This document shows, in pieces, positions 1 through 8,800 of a stretch of 16,116 nt of DNA. Each line of letters opens with the position of its first letter. The stretch's first letter is position 1. Origin of the DNA: DAIOFH01 sp036745875. Lineage in GTDB: Bacteria > Planctomycetota > SZUA-567. The stretch spans positions 1 through 16,116 of the forward strand of contig DAIOFH010000091.1 in NCBI GenBank assembly GCA_036745875.1, given 5' to 3'. The notes below the pieces were generated by a model. The model was not told the origin of the DNA and did no database searches. It worked only from the letters and a program-made list of their open reading frames with translations. Made by a program: the position numbers and the translations under genes.

Positions 1-190
1 AGAGGGTGTCGCGTTTGCTCAGCTGCTGGTTGATGTTCTTCATGTTGTCGTTGACGGTGAAGATCTCTTCGGCGTAGGCGGCCAGGTGCTGTTGCTGATC
101 CGCCACCAGTTGCAGCGGGGTGTGGATGCTTTGCAGAATCTGGCGGAACTCGGAAAGGCTGGTGGCGTCCAGAGTTCCCGGAATTACGAT
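1..190 (-). pseudogene. Possible fragment of an unrecognised coiled-coil-like coding region
   Basis: Read on the minus strand, this stretch is open throughout and gives a polar, heptad-rich peptide beginning near IPGTLDATSLSEFRQIL and running through QQQHLAAYAEEIF to NINQQLSKRDTL at the window edge. It looks more like protein than the hydrophobic, Val-rich peptide of the opposite strand. No ATG, GTG or TTG in this frame lies near its expected N-terminus. The next upstream ATG would fall inside the signal-peptide coding region of the plus-strand gene at 228. It may be a truncated gene, the end of a rearranged segment or an assembly junction. I do not recognise the family. Confidence 0.3.
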
Positions 191-227
191 AAACTCAGAA
201 TGATTTAGCTCGTTTGAGGAGATTAGT

Positions 228-2735
228 ATGAAACGCCGTATCCTTCTCTCGCTTCTTGCCTCCATGGCCCTTGTCGCCGGCTTGGCTTGCGGTGGAGAAC
301 CAGGTCCCGGGTTGGAGATTTTCAACGCGGACGAAATGCCGCCTGTCACCAGTACGCCCGCTCCCGCTCCAGCTCCCGCGCCTGTTTATGCGCCGGCGGC
401 CCCGCCGTTGACTCCGGCGGCTCCCGAGCCATACTATTATCCCCCGGCCGAGGCGACAGGCGCTCCCTATGTCGGACAGCCTTATACCCTTGACGCGAAC
501 GGACAGCCTGAAGGGGATTACCAGAGCGTCTTCACCCCTGCGCCGTCGGCCCCGCTGGTCACGGACCCGTATGCTCCATCCATATACAGCGGCCCGGTCG
601 TATCGGAACCCTATGTACCCGGCGACCAGGAACCGGCCTACAGCACGCCTGCCTATTCCGGTCCCGACGATTTCGCGGCCGCCCCGGCGGGCGACCAGGT
701 TTACGAAACGCCCGACATGGTCATTGCCGCGTTGACCCGGGGAAATCCGGCCTATCCCGGCCTTGATGCCGCAGCGTCGCAAGGCAACCTTGCCCAGGCA
801 TCCCAGGTCATCCTGTCGACCCTGCGCGAGCGCCGGGTGGTCAATGCCGCATTGGCGCGGGGTCCCGGCGCCAGCCTTGGCACCCCCATGCCGCACGAAA
901 TCATATTCCTCAACGACATGCTGATACAGGCAAACCAAAATCCGGGCCGACCCCTGGAGGCGGTGCGCCGCATCGACGGCATCCTTGATTCCTTCAACCA
1001 GCCGGTCCTGGACGACTTCAGCTACAACACCATGATGGAAGCCATCCTCATGCGCCTGCACGCGGACCTCACGGCGATCCGGCTTGTCCTGGCCGACCCG
1101 CCGGAAGACGTGGTCTACCATGAAATGGCAAGGGCGTATATCCGCATGGCGACGGTGTGCGATTTCTTCATCTTCCCGAACCAGGAATTCGCGGCCGACA
1201 TTGACGCCATCGCGGCGAGTGCGCGAACCATGTTCTACCCGGACGGCGCATCAGTCGGCGGCGACGTCGGCGGGGTAAGCGGGACGGCGTTCCAGGACTT
1301 GTTGATGCTGGACCGCCACTACCACAAGGACAGGCGTTTCGGCTCGAACGTCGACAGGGCCTGGCGCATGCTGGACGTCCCGGCGCGGCACCTTCTCGCC
1401 ATGGCGCTCCCCGACCAGAGCCTGCCCAGGTTCGGCCCCAGGGGCGAAAGGGAACTGAACCAGCTGGACATCGTGAAGCTGAAAGAAATTTATCCGGAAA
1501 ACAAAACGATCGCCGAACGCTACGGGCTTGCCGCATCCTCGAGCTTCCCCAAGCGTTCCCGCGCACAATCCTATGGCGGGCTGTATGTCTCCAGGAGCGG
1601 CACCGAAGGCGATGCCCGGTATCTCGCCGTCCGCTTCGGCCCGTATGGGCAACTCCCGGGCGCGCCGTCGCACAACGATTTCGGCTCCCTTGTCGTCTCG
1701 TCCAGGAGCGTCAATTTCATCGTCGATCCGGGCGGATATGGCGGAAACGCGGCTCTCGGCCCATCCCACAGCATCCTTACCCTGGACAACCAGGACACCG
1801 ATCCCGCGACCTACAATTTCCCCGGCGAGCCTGTCGACAGCGAATGGGTGACGAACGCCGCCATCGACTATGCCGCCGACTCCGCCTATTTCGCGGACGG
1901 CAAGCGCTGGTCGCGGAAGATCGTCTATGTCAAAAGCCTTCCCGGCGAGGGCGGGTCGGACTATTGGGTTCTCCTCGACCGTGTCGACATGAACGGCGAC
2001 AATCTGCCCCACCAGGCAAAGATCCGTTTCCAGATGGCGCCGGGAATCCACGCCTACCACGACGGATCGGGAATTTTGGCGACGCCGGACTTCGGCCTTG
2101 GCTCGGCGCTGAGGATCTTCGCCATCGACTCGAACAGCCAGCTCAGCGTCGCCGAGGGCGACATGGGGCTGATCCCGAGTTACGTATATGATTCGGCCGG
2201 TGGCCGCTATACCGCGCCGTCTGTCGTTCTCGACCGTACCATCGCGGGCGATACGACGACCACCACCATCCTTTATCCGGGTGAAAATTCCAGTTACCGC
2301 CCGCAGCGCATAGAACGCGATTCCGACATCATCCAGGGCCGCACCGGCGCTGTCGTCATCGACCACGGACAGGACAAGATCGACGTGGTCGCCTGGGCTC
2401 CGCCCGGGATGGAGTTGGTGACGCCGACACTGAACCTGCAACTGAACGGCGATGTCGCTGTGTTCAGGCTGCGCAAAGGAAAGATCGTTCGGGCAGCGTT
2501 TGTCAACCTCATCAATTTCCAGGCCAAGGAACCCGATGGCGGCATCTGGTCGATGCGGGTTAGGGGTAATCCGGCCAGCCTGGTGCTGGAGCCGGATTCG
2601 CGCGGCGGCTGGCAGGTGTGGTCGGATTACGGCAATTCGGGTGTGGTGCATTTGGAAAATGTCAATCTCGGGCCATCCATCAATGATCATCGTATGCGGA
2701 TGAGTCCTGGGCAGCTTGGATTTTTCGCAAATTGA
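228..2735 (+). CDS. Secreted heparinase II/III-family protein (putative polysaccharide lyase)
   Basis: The 835-residue product starts with a Sec signal peptide (KRR, then a hydrophobic core to about residue 20) ending in GLAC, with Cys21 as a possible lipidation site. The box is imperfect because Gly and Leu occupy -3 and -2. Residues about 35-150 are a Pro/Ala/Tyr-rich low-complexity linker. A helical region follows (about 165-430). The C-terminal half has the heparinase II/III beta-sandwich signature: SHNDFGSL with His482, VDPGGYGG with Tyr504 and GPSHSILTLD with His514. Family members cleave uronic-acid polysaccharides such as heparin, alginate or related exopolysaccharides by beta-elimination. 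The substrate cannot be read here, and I could not see the usual Asn-His motif of the helical domain, so catalysis is not assured. The start is fixed by GAGGAG at 216-221, six bases before ATG. A strong terminator follows, so it is probably monocistronic. Confidence 0.75.
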   Translation: MKRRILLSLLASMALVAGLACGGEPGPGLEIFNADEMPPVTSTPAPAPAPAPVYAPAAPPLTPAAPEPYYYPPAEATGAPYVGQPYTLDANGQPEGDYQSVFTPAPSAPLVTDPYAPSIYSGPVVSEPYVPGDQEPAYSTPAYSGPDDFAAAPAGDQVYETPDMVIAALTRGNPAYPGLDAAASQGNLAQASQVILSTLRERRVVNAALARGPGASLGTPMPHEIIFLNDMLIQANQNPGRPLEAVRRIDGILDSFNQPVLDDFSYNTMMEAILMRLHADLTAIRLVLADPPEDVVYHEMARAYIRMATVCDFFIFPNQEFAADIDAIAASARTMFYPDGASVGGDVGGVSGTAFQDLLMLDRHYHKDRRFGSNVDRAWRMLDVPARHLLAMALPDQSLPRFGPRGERELNQLDIVKLKEIYPENKTIAERYGLAASSSFPKRSRAQSYGGLYVSRSGTEGDARYLAVRFGPYGQLPGAPSHNDFGSLVVSSRSVNFIVDPGGYGGNAALGPSHSILTLDNQDTDPATYNFPGEPVDSEWVTNAAIDYAADSAYFADGKRWSRKIVYVKSLPGEGGSDYWVLLDRVDMNGDNLPHQAKIRFQMAPGIHAYHDGSGILATPDFGLGSALRIFAIDSNSQLSVAEGDMGLIPSYVYDSAGGRYTAPSVVLDRTIAGDTTTTTILYPGENSSYRPQRIERDSDIIQGRTGAVVIDHGQDKIDVVAWAPPGMELVTPTLNLQLNGDVAVFRLRKGKIVRAAFVNLINFQAKEPDGGIWSMRVRGNPASLVLEPDSRGGWQVWSDYGNSGVVHLENVNLGPSINDHRMRMSPGQLGFFAN

Positions 2736-2760
2736 ACGATTGACAACGTAAATCTATCGC

Positions 2761-2793
2761 AAAACCTCCGGCACATCAGCTGGAGGTTTTTTT
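2761..2793 (+). terminator. Rho-independent terminator after the heparinase-family gene
   Basis: A 12-bp stem (2761-2772 with 2779-2790, one G-U pair) encloses a six-base ACATCA loop. It is followed by an unbroken run of seven T at 2787-2793. It lies 25 bases after the stop codon and separates this gene from the MarR unit. Confidence 0.9.
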
Positions 2794-2853
2794 ATATCAA
2801 CAGCGTAATTACCTTGCCTCCGCTACGGGAAGGGCAATTTAAAAAAAATAAGA

Positions 2854-2893
2854 AGGTACCTGAAAATATCTTGACAAAGTACCAAGGTACCTT
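2854..2893 (+). promoter_or_regulatory. Candidate MarR operator: repeated GGTACC palindromes over the promoter
   Basis: AGGTACCT (2854-2861, perfect palindrome) lies just upstream of the -35 box. AAGGTACCTT (2884-2893, perfect 10-bp palindrome) lies between -35 and -10. A third half-match, AGTACC (2878-2883), forms the inverted pair GTACC-AA-GGTAC with it. The two full palindromes are 31 bases apart, about three helical turns. MarR proteins commonly bind such short palindromes in their own promoters. Autorepression is inferred from position. Confidence 0.6.
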
Positions 2894-2899
2894 TTTAAT
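2871..2899 (+). promoter_or_regulatory. Near-consensus sigma70 promoter of the MarR-family gene
   Basis: A perfect -35 box TTGACA (2871-2876) is separated by exactly 17 bases from TTTAAT (2894-2899, five of six matches to TATAAT). Transcription would start near 2906, leaving a leader of about 47 bases. The spacer holds palindromic sequence listed separately, so repression by steric block is likely. Confidence 0.8.
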
Positions 2900-2952
2900 T
2901 ATTGCAACCTCAGTAACCTTTAGTAATTTCACTATATCGAAAGGAATTACCA

Positions 2953-3657
2953 ATGTCTAATGAAACAGTCGATCTTGGCGAACAATTTGTTAAAATATGC
3001 AGACTCATGCACATGAGCCAGCATCGTCGCCACCAGAGGCATGGGCCTATGGGCGATCCCCAACGTGGGCAGGGGCGGGTGCTTGCATTATTGAAAATGC
3101 GCCCGGAGATCAGCCAGAAAGATCTGTCGTATCTTCTGGATATCCGGCCCCAGTCCCTTGGCGAATTGTTGGCAAAGCTGGAGCGCGGCGGCTATATCAC
3201 CCGCACGCCGTCAGAAACCGACAACCGCGTCATGAACATCAAGCTGACGGAGGCGGGCGCTGAAATCACCGAACAGCAGGCCGAAGGCGTCCCGGACCTG
3301 TTCGCCGAATTGAATGCGGAGGAACAAGGCGCTTTGTCGGGATATCTGGCGCGCGTCATCGGGGGAATGGAAAAGGTGTTGGGCGATGTCGAACCGCACG
3401 ATGGCCCGCATCACGGTCTCCACGGGCATTTTCCTCACCGTGGACGTCATGGCCATGAAGGCGAGGAAATGCCGCACGGCCACGATCATCCACACCATCC
3501 GCCACGCCATGGCCATGGCCCGCATGCCCGTTTCGAGGGAAGGGGCATGCATGGTCACGGCCGTTCTCGGGATATGGAGGACGGCGGTGGTTGTCGCATG
3601 GGTCACGCCCGTCATGGAAGGGATCACGGCCATGATCAGGATCCTGACCAGGAATAA
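2953..3657 (+). CDS. MarR-family transcriptional regulator with His-rich C-terminal tail
   Basis: The 234-residue protein has a MarR winged-helix core at about residues 20-140. QGRVLALLKMRPEISQKDL begins at residue 40, followed by the recognition helix (PQSLGELLAKLERGGYI) and a wing with TPSETDNRVMNIKLTEAG. MarR proteins are usually about 140-160 residues. The extra tail of some 90 residues holds about 22 histidines in HGH, HDH and HH clusters plus one Cys, and the N-terminal helix has another group of His (MHMSQHRRHQRHG). This composition suggests binding of a transition metal such as Ni, Zn or Cu, although the tail could also be a polar linker of no sensory role. The start is supported by AAGGA at 2941-2945. 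The gene sits alone, convergent with a flavodoxin-like gene, and its promoter carries palindromes suggesting autoregulation. Confidence 0.85.
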   Translation: MSNETVDLGEQFVKICRLMHMSQHRRHQRHGPMGDPQRGQGRVLALLKMRPEISQKDLSYLLDIRPQSLGELLAKLERGGYITRTPSETDNRVMNIKLTEAGAEITEQQAEGVPDLFAELNAEEQGALSGYLARVIGGMEKVLGDVEPHDGPHHGLHGHFPHRGRHGHEGEEMPHGHDHPHHPPRHGHGPHARFEGRGMHGHGRSRDMEDGGGCRMGHARHGRDHGHDQDPDQE

Positions 3658-3679
3658 CAACGTTTTTTACATACACATA

Positions 3680-3726
3680 CAAAACGCCAGCGGCAATAAT
3701 GACTGCCTGCTGGCGTTTTGTTGTTT
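3680..3726 (+). terminator. Terminator between the MarR and flavodoxin-like genes
   Basis: A perfect 12-bp stem, CAAAACGCCAGC (3680-3691) with GCTGGCGTTTTG (3709-3720), continues inward with GGCA/TGCC across one bulged T. It is followed by TTGTTT on the plus strand, giving a good plus-strand terminator. On the minus strand the trailing tract is poorer in T, so it may serve the convergent gene only weakly. Confidence 0.8.
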
Positions 3727-3752
3727 CAAGGCATTTTGAGAAAATACCATAG

Positions 3753-4244
3753 CTATTTTCCAAACACTTCCATTGTCTTCTGCGCCATGCGCTGGCCGTA
3801 GGTGGTGAACGCTTCGAAATACTGTTCAATGTCCTTGGTGAGGGCGACCGGCCCGAGGTGGATGACCGGCTTGCCGTGCGCGGCCCCGCCCGAATAAGCG
3901 AGCATGCCGTACACGAGCATGTGGGACAAAATACTCTGTATGCCTATATCGCCGCCGCCATGGACGTAGTCGGCCGTCGCGAACGCGCCGCCGATTTTTC
4001 CCGCCAGGTTCAAAGGTCTTGCGGAACTCTCCAACCAGGTCTTGACTGGGCCGCATATGGTTGCCACATAGATCGGGGATCCGAGGACAACGCAGCCGCA
4101 CTCCTTGACGAACCCCTCGTCAATATTGTCCAGCGCGAACGACTTCGCCTCCACACCCGCGACCGTCTCCATTCCCTTGACAATCACTTCCGCCATTTTC
4201 TGGGTGTTGCCGGTTTTGCTGTAATACAGGACAGCCATCTTCAT
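3753..4244 (-). CDS. Flavodoxin-family protein (FMN-binding)
   Basis: The 163-residue protein opens with MAVLYYSKTGNTQKMAE. Its S-x-T-G-N-T phosphate loop at residues 9-14 is the classic FMN-binding turn of flavodoxins and WrbA-like NAD(P)H:quinone oxidoreductases. GSPIYVATICGPVKTWLE and the later GAFATADYVHGGGD match the second and third flavin-contact loops. A role in electron transfer or quinone/nitro-compound reduction in the cytoplasm is typical; the partner is unknown. The length suits a short-chain flavodoxin-like reductase. I chose ATG at 4244 because AAGGAG lies eight bases upstream; a start 14 codons earlier (4286) has no such site. Gene order with the MarR regulator is convergent, so co-regulation is not implied. 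Confidence 0.85.
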   Translation of the reverse strand: MKMAVLYYSKTGNTQKMAEVIVKGMETVAGVEAKSFALDNIDEGFVKECGCVVLGSPIYVATICGPVKTWLESSARPLNLAGKIGGAFATADYVHGGGDIGIQSILSHMLVYGMLAYSGGAAHGKPVIHLGPVALTKDIEQYFEAFTTYGQRMAQKTMEVFGK

Positions 4245-4428
4245 CGTTCTTTCTCCTTGTAAAAATGGACGCAAACGGATTATCAATCAATGCTCCCGCA
4301 TACGGAAAAAATTGCAATCATTATTTCCCGCGTTGTTTTTTCACTCCCGATAACTCAAGCATTGGTACAGCGTTACATGAATAGCATTTTCACCGGAAAA
4401 TTAGGCTAAGTTCAGCCGCAACAAACAA

Positions 4429-4456
4429 TTGCGGAATTCCCGGAGTCGGTTATAAT
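4429..4456 (+). promoter_or_regulatory. Candidate promoter for the glycerophosphotransferase operon
   Basis: A perfect TATAAT (4451-4456) follows a partial -35 TTGCGG (4429-4434) with a 16-base spacer. Transcription would begin near 4463, just ahead of the leader hairpin. The weak -35 may mean activator dependence. The remainder of the divergent gap 4245-4428 shows no convincing minus-strand promoter by eye. Confidence 0.6.
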
Positions 4457-4472
4457 TCGTTGGAAAACATCT

Positions 4473-4503
4473 CTCGGCCTCCGACTGTCGTTCGGAGGCC
4501 GAG
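4473..4503 (+). promoter_or_regulatory. Perfect 12-bp leader hairpin upstream of the operon's first gene
   Basis: CTCGGCCTCCGA (4473-4484) pairs perfectly with TCGGAGGCCGAG (4492-4503) around a seven-base loop. Only three T follow, so it is a poor intrinsic terminator. It sits between the presumed start point and the ribosome site GAGG (4508-4511), leaving the latter free. It may stabilise the 5' end, bind a protein or act in attenuation; the sequence does not decide. Confidence 0.7.
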
Positions 4504-4518
4504 TTTCGAGGAAATTGC

Positions 4519-5829
4519 ATGCAGAAACGCAACTGGCTCATAGTTTTATTTTGGTTTATGCTGATTTTGTTGGAAGCACGGCCCGCTTACGCCTATCTCG
4601 ACCCCGGCACCGGAAGCGCCCTTGTTTGCGTCCTGGTGAGTGTCGTGGCTGCCTTCACCTATGTGGCGCGCAGCGTGGTGTATGCTGTAAAACACCGCCT
4701 GCGGCACTCGGGTGGCGAGGCGGCGGTTGAAGAAAACCTTCACGACGAAGACGGGGACATAGTCCTCTTTTCCGAGGGGCGCGATTATTGGCTTACCTTC
4801 AAGCCCGTTATTGAGGCCTTGATCGCGCGGGACTGCCGTTTCCGCTACCTCACCATGGATGTGGAGGATCCGGCCCTGGAGATCGACGATCCCCGGATGG
4901 ATTCCCGCTTCATAGGCAACGGTTATGTGGCGTTTGGCCGTGTGGCGGCGGCGCGGGGCGCTGTCATGCTTTCGACCACCCCGAATATCGGTTGCGCCGA
5001 CTTTCCCATCCCGAAGCCCTCCAATATCGCCTGTCTTGCCCATGTCATGCACGGCTGCTGCGATGTGAGTTATTACCACAAACACAGCCTTGACTACTAC
5101 GATGCCGTCTTTCTCATAAATCCCGCAATGAAACGCAGCATCCGCCACCTCGAGGCGATCCGCAGCCTACCCCTGAAGGAATGCGTCGTCGCCGGCACTC
5201 CCAACCTCGACGAAATATGCAAGACCGTCAGGAGAAGGGAAGGGCAAAACGCCAAGCCGCTCATCCTGTTCGCCCCGACCTGGGGGCTGAAAGGTTTTCT
5301 GCGCCGCTACGGGACCGACTTTATCAAAGCGCTGGCGGCGACCGGCGAATACGACCTCATACTCCGCCCGCATCCGCAATCATGGCGCAAAGAACCGCGT
5401 TTCATGAACGGCGTGGTGAGGCAATTGGAAAAATATCCAAACGTGACGGTGGACAAATCGCTGTCTCCGGCCAGAACTTTGAGTCGTGCCGACATCCTGG
5501 TCAGTGACATTTCCGGCATACGATTCGAATTCGCCTTTCTCTACAAGCGTCCCGTCATCACGCTGAAGGCGGAGGGCGACGACGACTCGATGTTCGAGGC
5601 TGCCGATATGGAAGGCAGCTGGGAAACGGAGGCCGAAAAGCGCATCGGCGCGGTCGTCGGCCCCGGAGAAATCGGCGACATGCCGGCTATTGTGAAAAAG
5701 GCGCTCGCGATTTCGACGGAAAAAATGGCTGCTTTCCGCGACGAGTATGTCGCCCACCTGGGTTTTTCCAGTCAGGTTGTGGCGGATTGGCTTATCGCGA
5801 AGAGGGATGAAATAAAGGTTGATTCGTAA
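4519..5829 (+). CDS. CDP-glycerol glycerophosphotransferase family protein, membrane-anchored
   Basis: The 436-residue protein has a hydrophobic N-terminus with a possible signal-peptide cut after AYA (23-25). The motif YLDPGTGS (26-33) follows, then a membrane helix at about 34-56. The cytoplasmic domain matches the TagB/TagF-like glycerophosphotransferase family: FAPTW at 251-255, RPHP at 283-286, and SRADILVSDISGIRFEFAFL around 323-342, the conserved acidic/Ser loop near the C-terminus. Members transfer glycerol-phosphate, or another phospho-alcohol, from a CDP donor onto a lipid-linked or growing polymer. It heads a unit with a YidC/sulfatase fusion and a cytidylyltransferase, which would supply the donor. 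The next gene begins at the base after its stop, so the two are translationally coupled. GAGG sits seven bases before ATG. Primer versus polymerase activity cannot be told apart here. Confidence 0.8.
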   Translation: MQKRNWLIVLFWFMLILLEARPAYAYLDPGTGSALVCVLVSVVAAFTYVARSVVYAVKHRLRHSGGEAAVEENLHDEDGDIVLFSEGRDYWLTFKPVIEALIARDCRFRYLTMDVEDPALEIDDPRMDSRFIGNGYVAFGRVAAARGAVMLSTTPNIGCADFPIPKPSNIACLAHVMHGCCDVSYYHKHSLDYYDAVFLINPAMKRSIRHLEAIRSLPLKECVVAGTPNLDEICKTVRRREGQNAKPLILFAPTWGLKGFLRRYGTDFIKALAATGEYDLILRPHPQSWRKEPRFMNGVVRQLEKYPNVTVDKSLSPARTLSRADILVSDISGIRFEFAFLYKRPVITLKAEGDDDSMFEAADMEGSWETEAEKRIGAVVGPGEIGDMPAIVKKALAISTEKMAAFRDEYVAHLGFSSQVVADWLIAKRDEIKVDS

Positions 5830-8800
5830 ATGTTAGTCCTGCTTTCCTGGATATACGATTTATTGATAGCTCCCCTGGCGATAGCCTACGGAGGGGCATA
5901 TTATGTTTGTTCCCGCATCCTTGGTTTTGGCTACGGGCTCTTGGCGCTGTCCCTCCTCACAACCCTGATCCTCGCGCCGCTCAGGAAAAAAGTGGCTGCG
6001 GCACAGGATGCCGAGCGACTTCTGAATACCGTCATCAAGCCGCAACTCGCGCGCATCAAGGCCGAATCCAGCGGCGAAGAACGGCATCAGCGCATACGCC
6101 GCCTGTACAAACGCTATAGCTACCACCCCATTATGTCCATCAGGGCGATGTGGGGTTTGTTACTGCAGGTGCCGTTCATTCTTGCAGCATACCATATGCT
6201 CTCGGAGTTGACCGCACTCAGGATGGTCTCCTTTTGGGGCGTCGACAGCCTGGCGAAGGCGGATGCGCTGCTGCCCGGCGGGATAAACCTTTTTCCCTTG
6301 TTGATGACCGTATTCAACATCGCGGCGGCGCTCTTGACGCCGAACGCCACGCGGAAGGAGACGGCGCAGGCTTTCGTGATAGCCGCCCTGTTCCTGGTGC
6401 TTCTTTACGCCGCTCCGTCAGCCCTCCTTATATATTGGACTTCAAACAATCTTCTCAGCCTGGCGTCGGTCCTGTATGAACGCTACCGGCCCAAAGCCTT
6501 GTTGCCGGACGAAGACGTGGTCAGGGAAATGGCCGGGGCGAACGCCGTCGGCGGCGAATCTGACAAGGCGACTGCCGCCGTTTCCGCAGGGCGGATTGCG
6601 CTGTACGCTCTGGCCTGCATCTCGCTGCCTGTCGTATGGGGATTTTTCCTCGTATGGCGGAGAGGGGAAATGCTTTCCGGGCAGTCGCCGTACTACTTCA
6701 CATTTTCCAGTCTTGACCTGGCCCTCGCCGCCGCGCTGATCGTTGGGGCGGCAGTGGGGGTCGGCCGAATCCGCAATAGGTTCCGCAACAGGGAAATGGG
6801 CATCGCCTGGCAAATCATCGGTGTTGTTTTCAGCGTGTGCCTGGCGCTGTTTATACTGTATGGCTGGGCTTTTTCCATTGAGAAGAAGTCCGTTTCGGGA
6901 AAACTGTTTATCTGGACCACGCTGGGATACGTTTTTGCCGCAGCCTTGGCCTGGTTCATGGTTACGGGAAAACTGAACTCCGGCCTCCTCCAACGCCTGA
7001 AAAACATGGCCGGCCGCTATGGGCAGATGCTGTACTGGCCCGCCGTCTTTGCCTTTGCCTGCCTCCTTACCCTTTTCGCGCCGCTGGCGTCGTACCAGAC
7101 CGCGCCGGAAATATTCAATTTCCCGCCGCTGGAAGCGCTCCGGAGATTATTGCCGTATTTCCTCTGCCTGATCTATTTTTTCCTCTACCTGCGGGTGGTG
7201 CTCTCTCGGCCGAACTCGTCGCGGCTTGGGCTGTTGATGGCTTTTGTCTGCCTCGTCGGGCTCGTCGCCGCCCTGGCGTTTCCTCCTGTCGGAATCCTTG
7301 AAGCGAACATCATCCAGGCTGAAAATGTCAATACCCAATGGACCGCGCCCGTTCAGGATGTCCTCACTCTCGCCATTGCTCTCGGGATCATGATGCTTTT
7401 CGCCTGGCGGCGGAAAATGCAATATCTCGCCCATGGACTGGCAATCTGCGGTCTTGCCCTTTTTCTTTTCGGCCTGTACGCCGTGGCGACCACTCCCTAT
7501 GCAAGCCGCAGCGAAAGCCCCGTCGCCAGCGCTAGCGGCATAGCCAACGCCGCCGCGCAGCCATCGGACAACACCCAATTTCCTCCCTATCACCGTCAGC
7601 TTTTCGCCCTCAGCCCCGACCAGCCCAATGTCCTGGTTTTCATGTTCGACATGTTCCATGGCGGGCATGTCGGTGAAATGCTGGCGGACGATCCCGTTAT
7701 GGCGGAGCGGCTGCCGGGGTTCGTCTGGTACAAGGACATGATAAGCGACGGCAACAACACCCTTTTGTCGTTTCCCGCGCTTATGGGCGGCCCCGACTAT
7801 ACGGCGCAGGCTATCAATTCCCGCCGTGACGGGAGGCTTGCGGACAAGGTGCTCGCTTCAACGCTTGAATTGCCGCGCCGTTTCGTCAATGCGGGGTATG
7901 ACGTGACCTGCTTCAACGTCCGGGGCAACCTCGCCGTTTTCGGCGGGAAGACGCTGGCTGAAATGATCGGCGTCTCCGAGGACCGCGTGCGTGACATGCC
8001 GGTTCCCGACAGCTACGTCAATCTTACACGGGAAATAATGAACCCGGAAGGAATCGGCGAGCAGACGGATCATATCAAAAACCTCCTGGCGATTTCCCTG
8101 TTCCGCGTCGTACCCAACCTCAGCAGGGGCAGGCTGGTCGATTGGGGTTTGTTCACTCCCGATTCCATCGGCGACGACCTGTACGAAGACTCGGTCATTC
8201 CGGTGCTTATGCCCCGGTTCATGACGGCGGATTCGCCGGTGCCCACCTATAAAATGTTCGCCACCACGTTTTGCCATAACCCGTTTTTCCTCGGGCCGGA
8301 TTCATTGCTTCCCGTCTCGAAGCGCGATTTCCTCGCATTGGCGAAAACCGACGCCGGTCATTATTACACCGACAGGCATGCCATTCGTTTGATGGCTGTT
8401 TTGTTTGACCGCTTGCGCGAATTGGGCGTTTATGATAACACAAGGATAATTCTTGTATCCGACCATGACTACAAGAACGACCCGCATCCTTATCTTGAAG
8501 GGAATATAAATTACTTGCTGTACGCCCCCAAGCCATATGCGCTTCTCATGGTCAAGGACTTCAACGCGTCCGGTCCGCTCGTGGTTTCGGATCGGTTGAT
8601 GCAGGGGCACGATGTGCCTGCGTTGGCCTGTTCGGAGCTGGGGGAAATTGGCGATCCGCCGTCCATGCCTCCGGACGATCCGGAACGGGTGCGCAAGCAC
8701 ACTATCGCCAAGGCGAATATCGCGCACCACAGCGAAGAGTACTTTATCGATCTTTCCGCATATACCATCAAAGGCACCATGTTCGATCCGAAAAACTGGA

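Noticed and set aside
1251..2690. Long minus-strand open frame of about 480 codons opposite the heparinase-family gene
   Set aside because: It has no ribosome site, gives an Arg/Asp/Val-rich composition without family motifs, and lies wholly antisense to a gene with clear motifs. High G+C explains the lack of stops; the same applies to 195-1121.
3211..3829. Overlapping frames on both strands in the His-rich part of the MarR gene
   Set aside because: They arise from the CAT/CAC/GGC-rich repeats of the tail and lack start signals.
4245..4286. Upstream start for the flavodoxin-like gene at 4286
   Set aside because: It adds 14 residues before the conserved strand and passes through the strong AAGGAG site that serves ATG at 4244.
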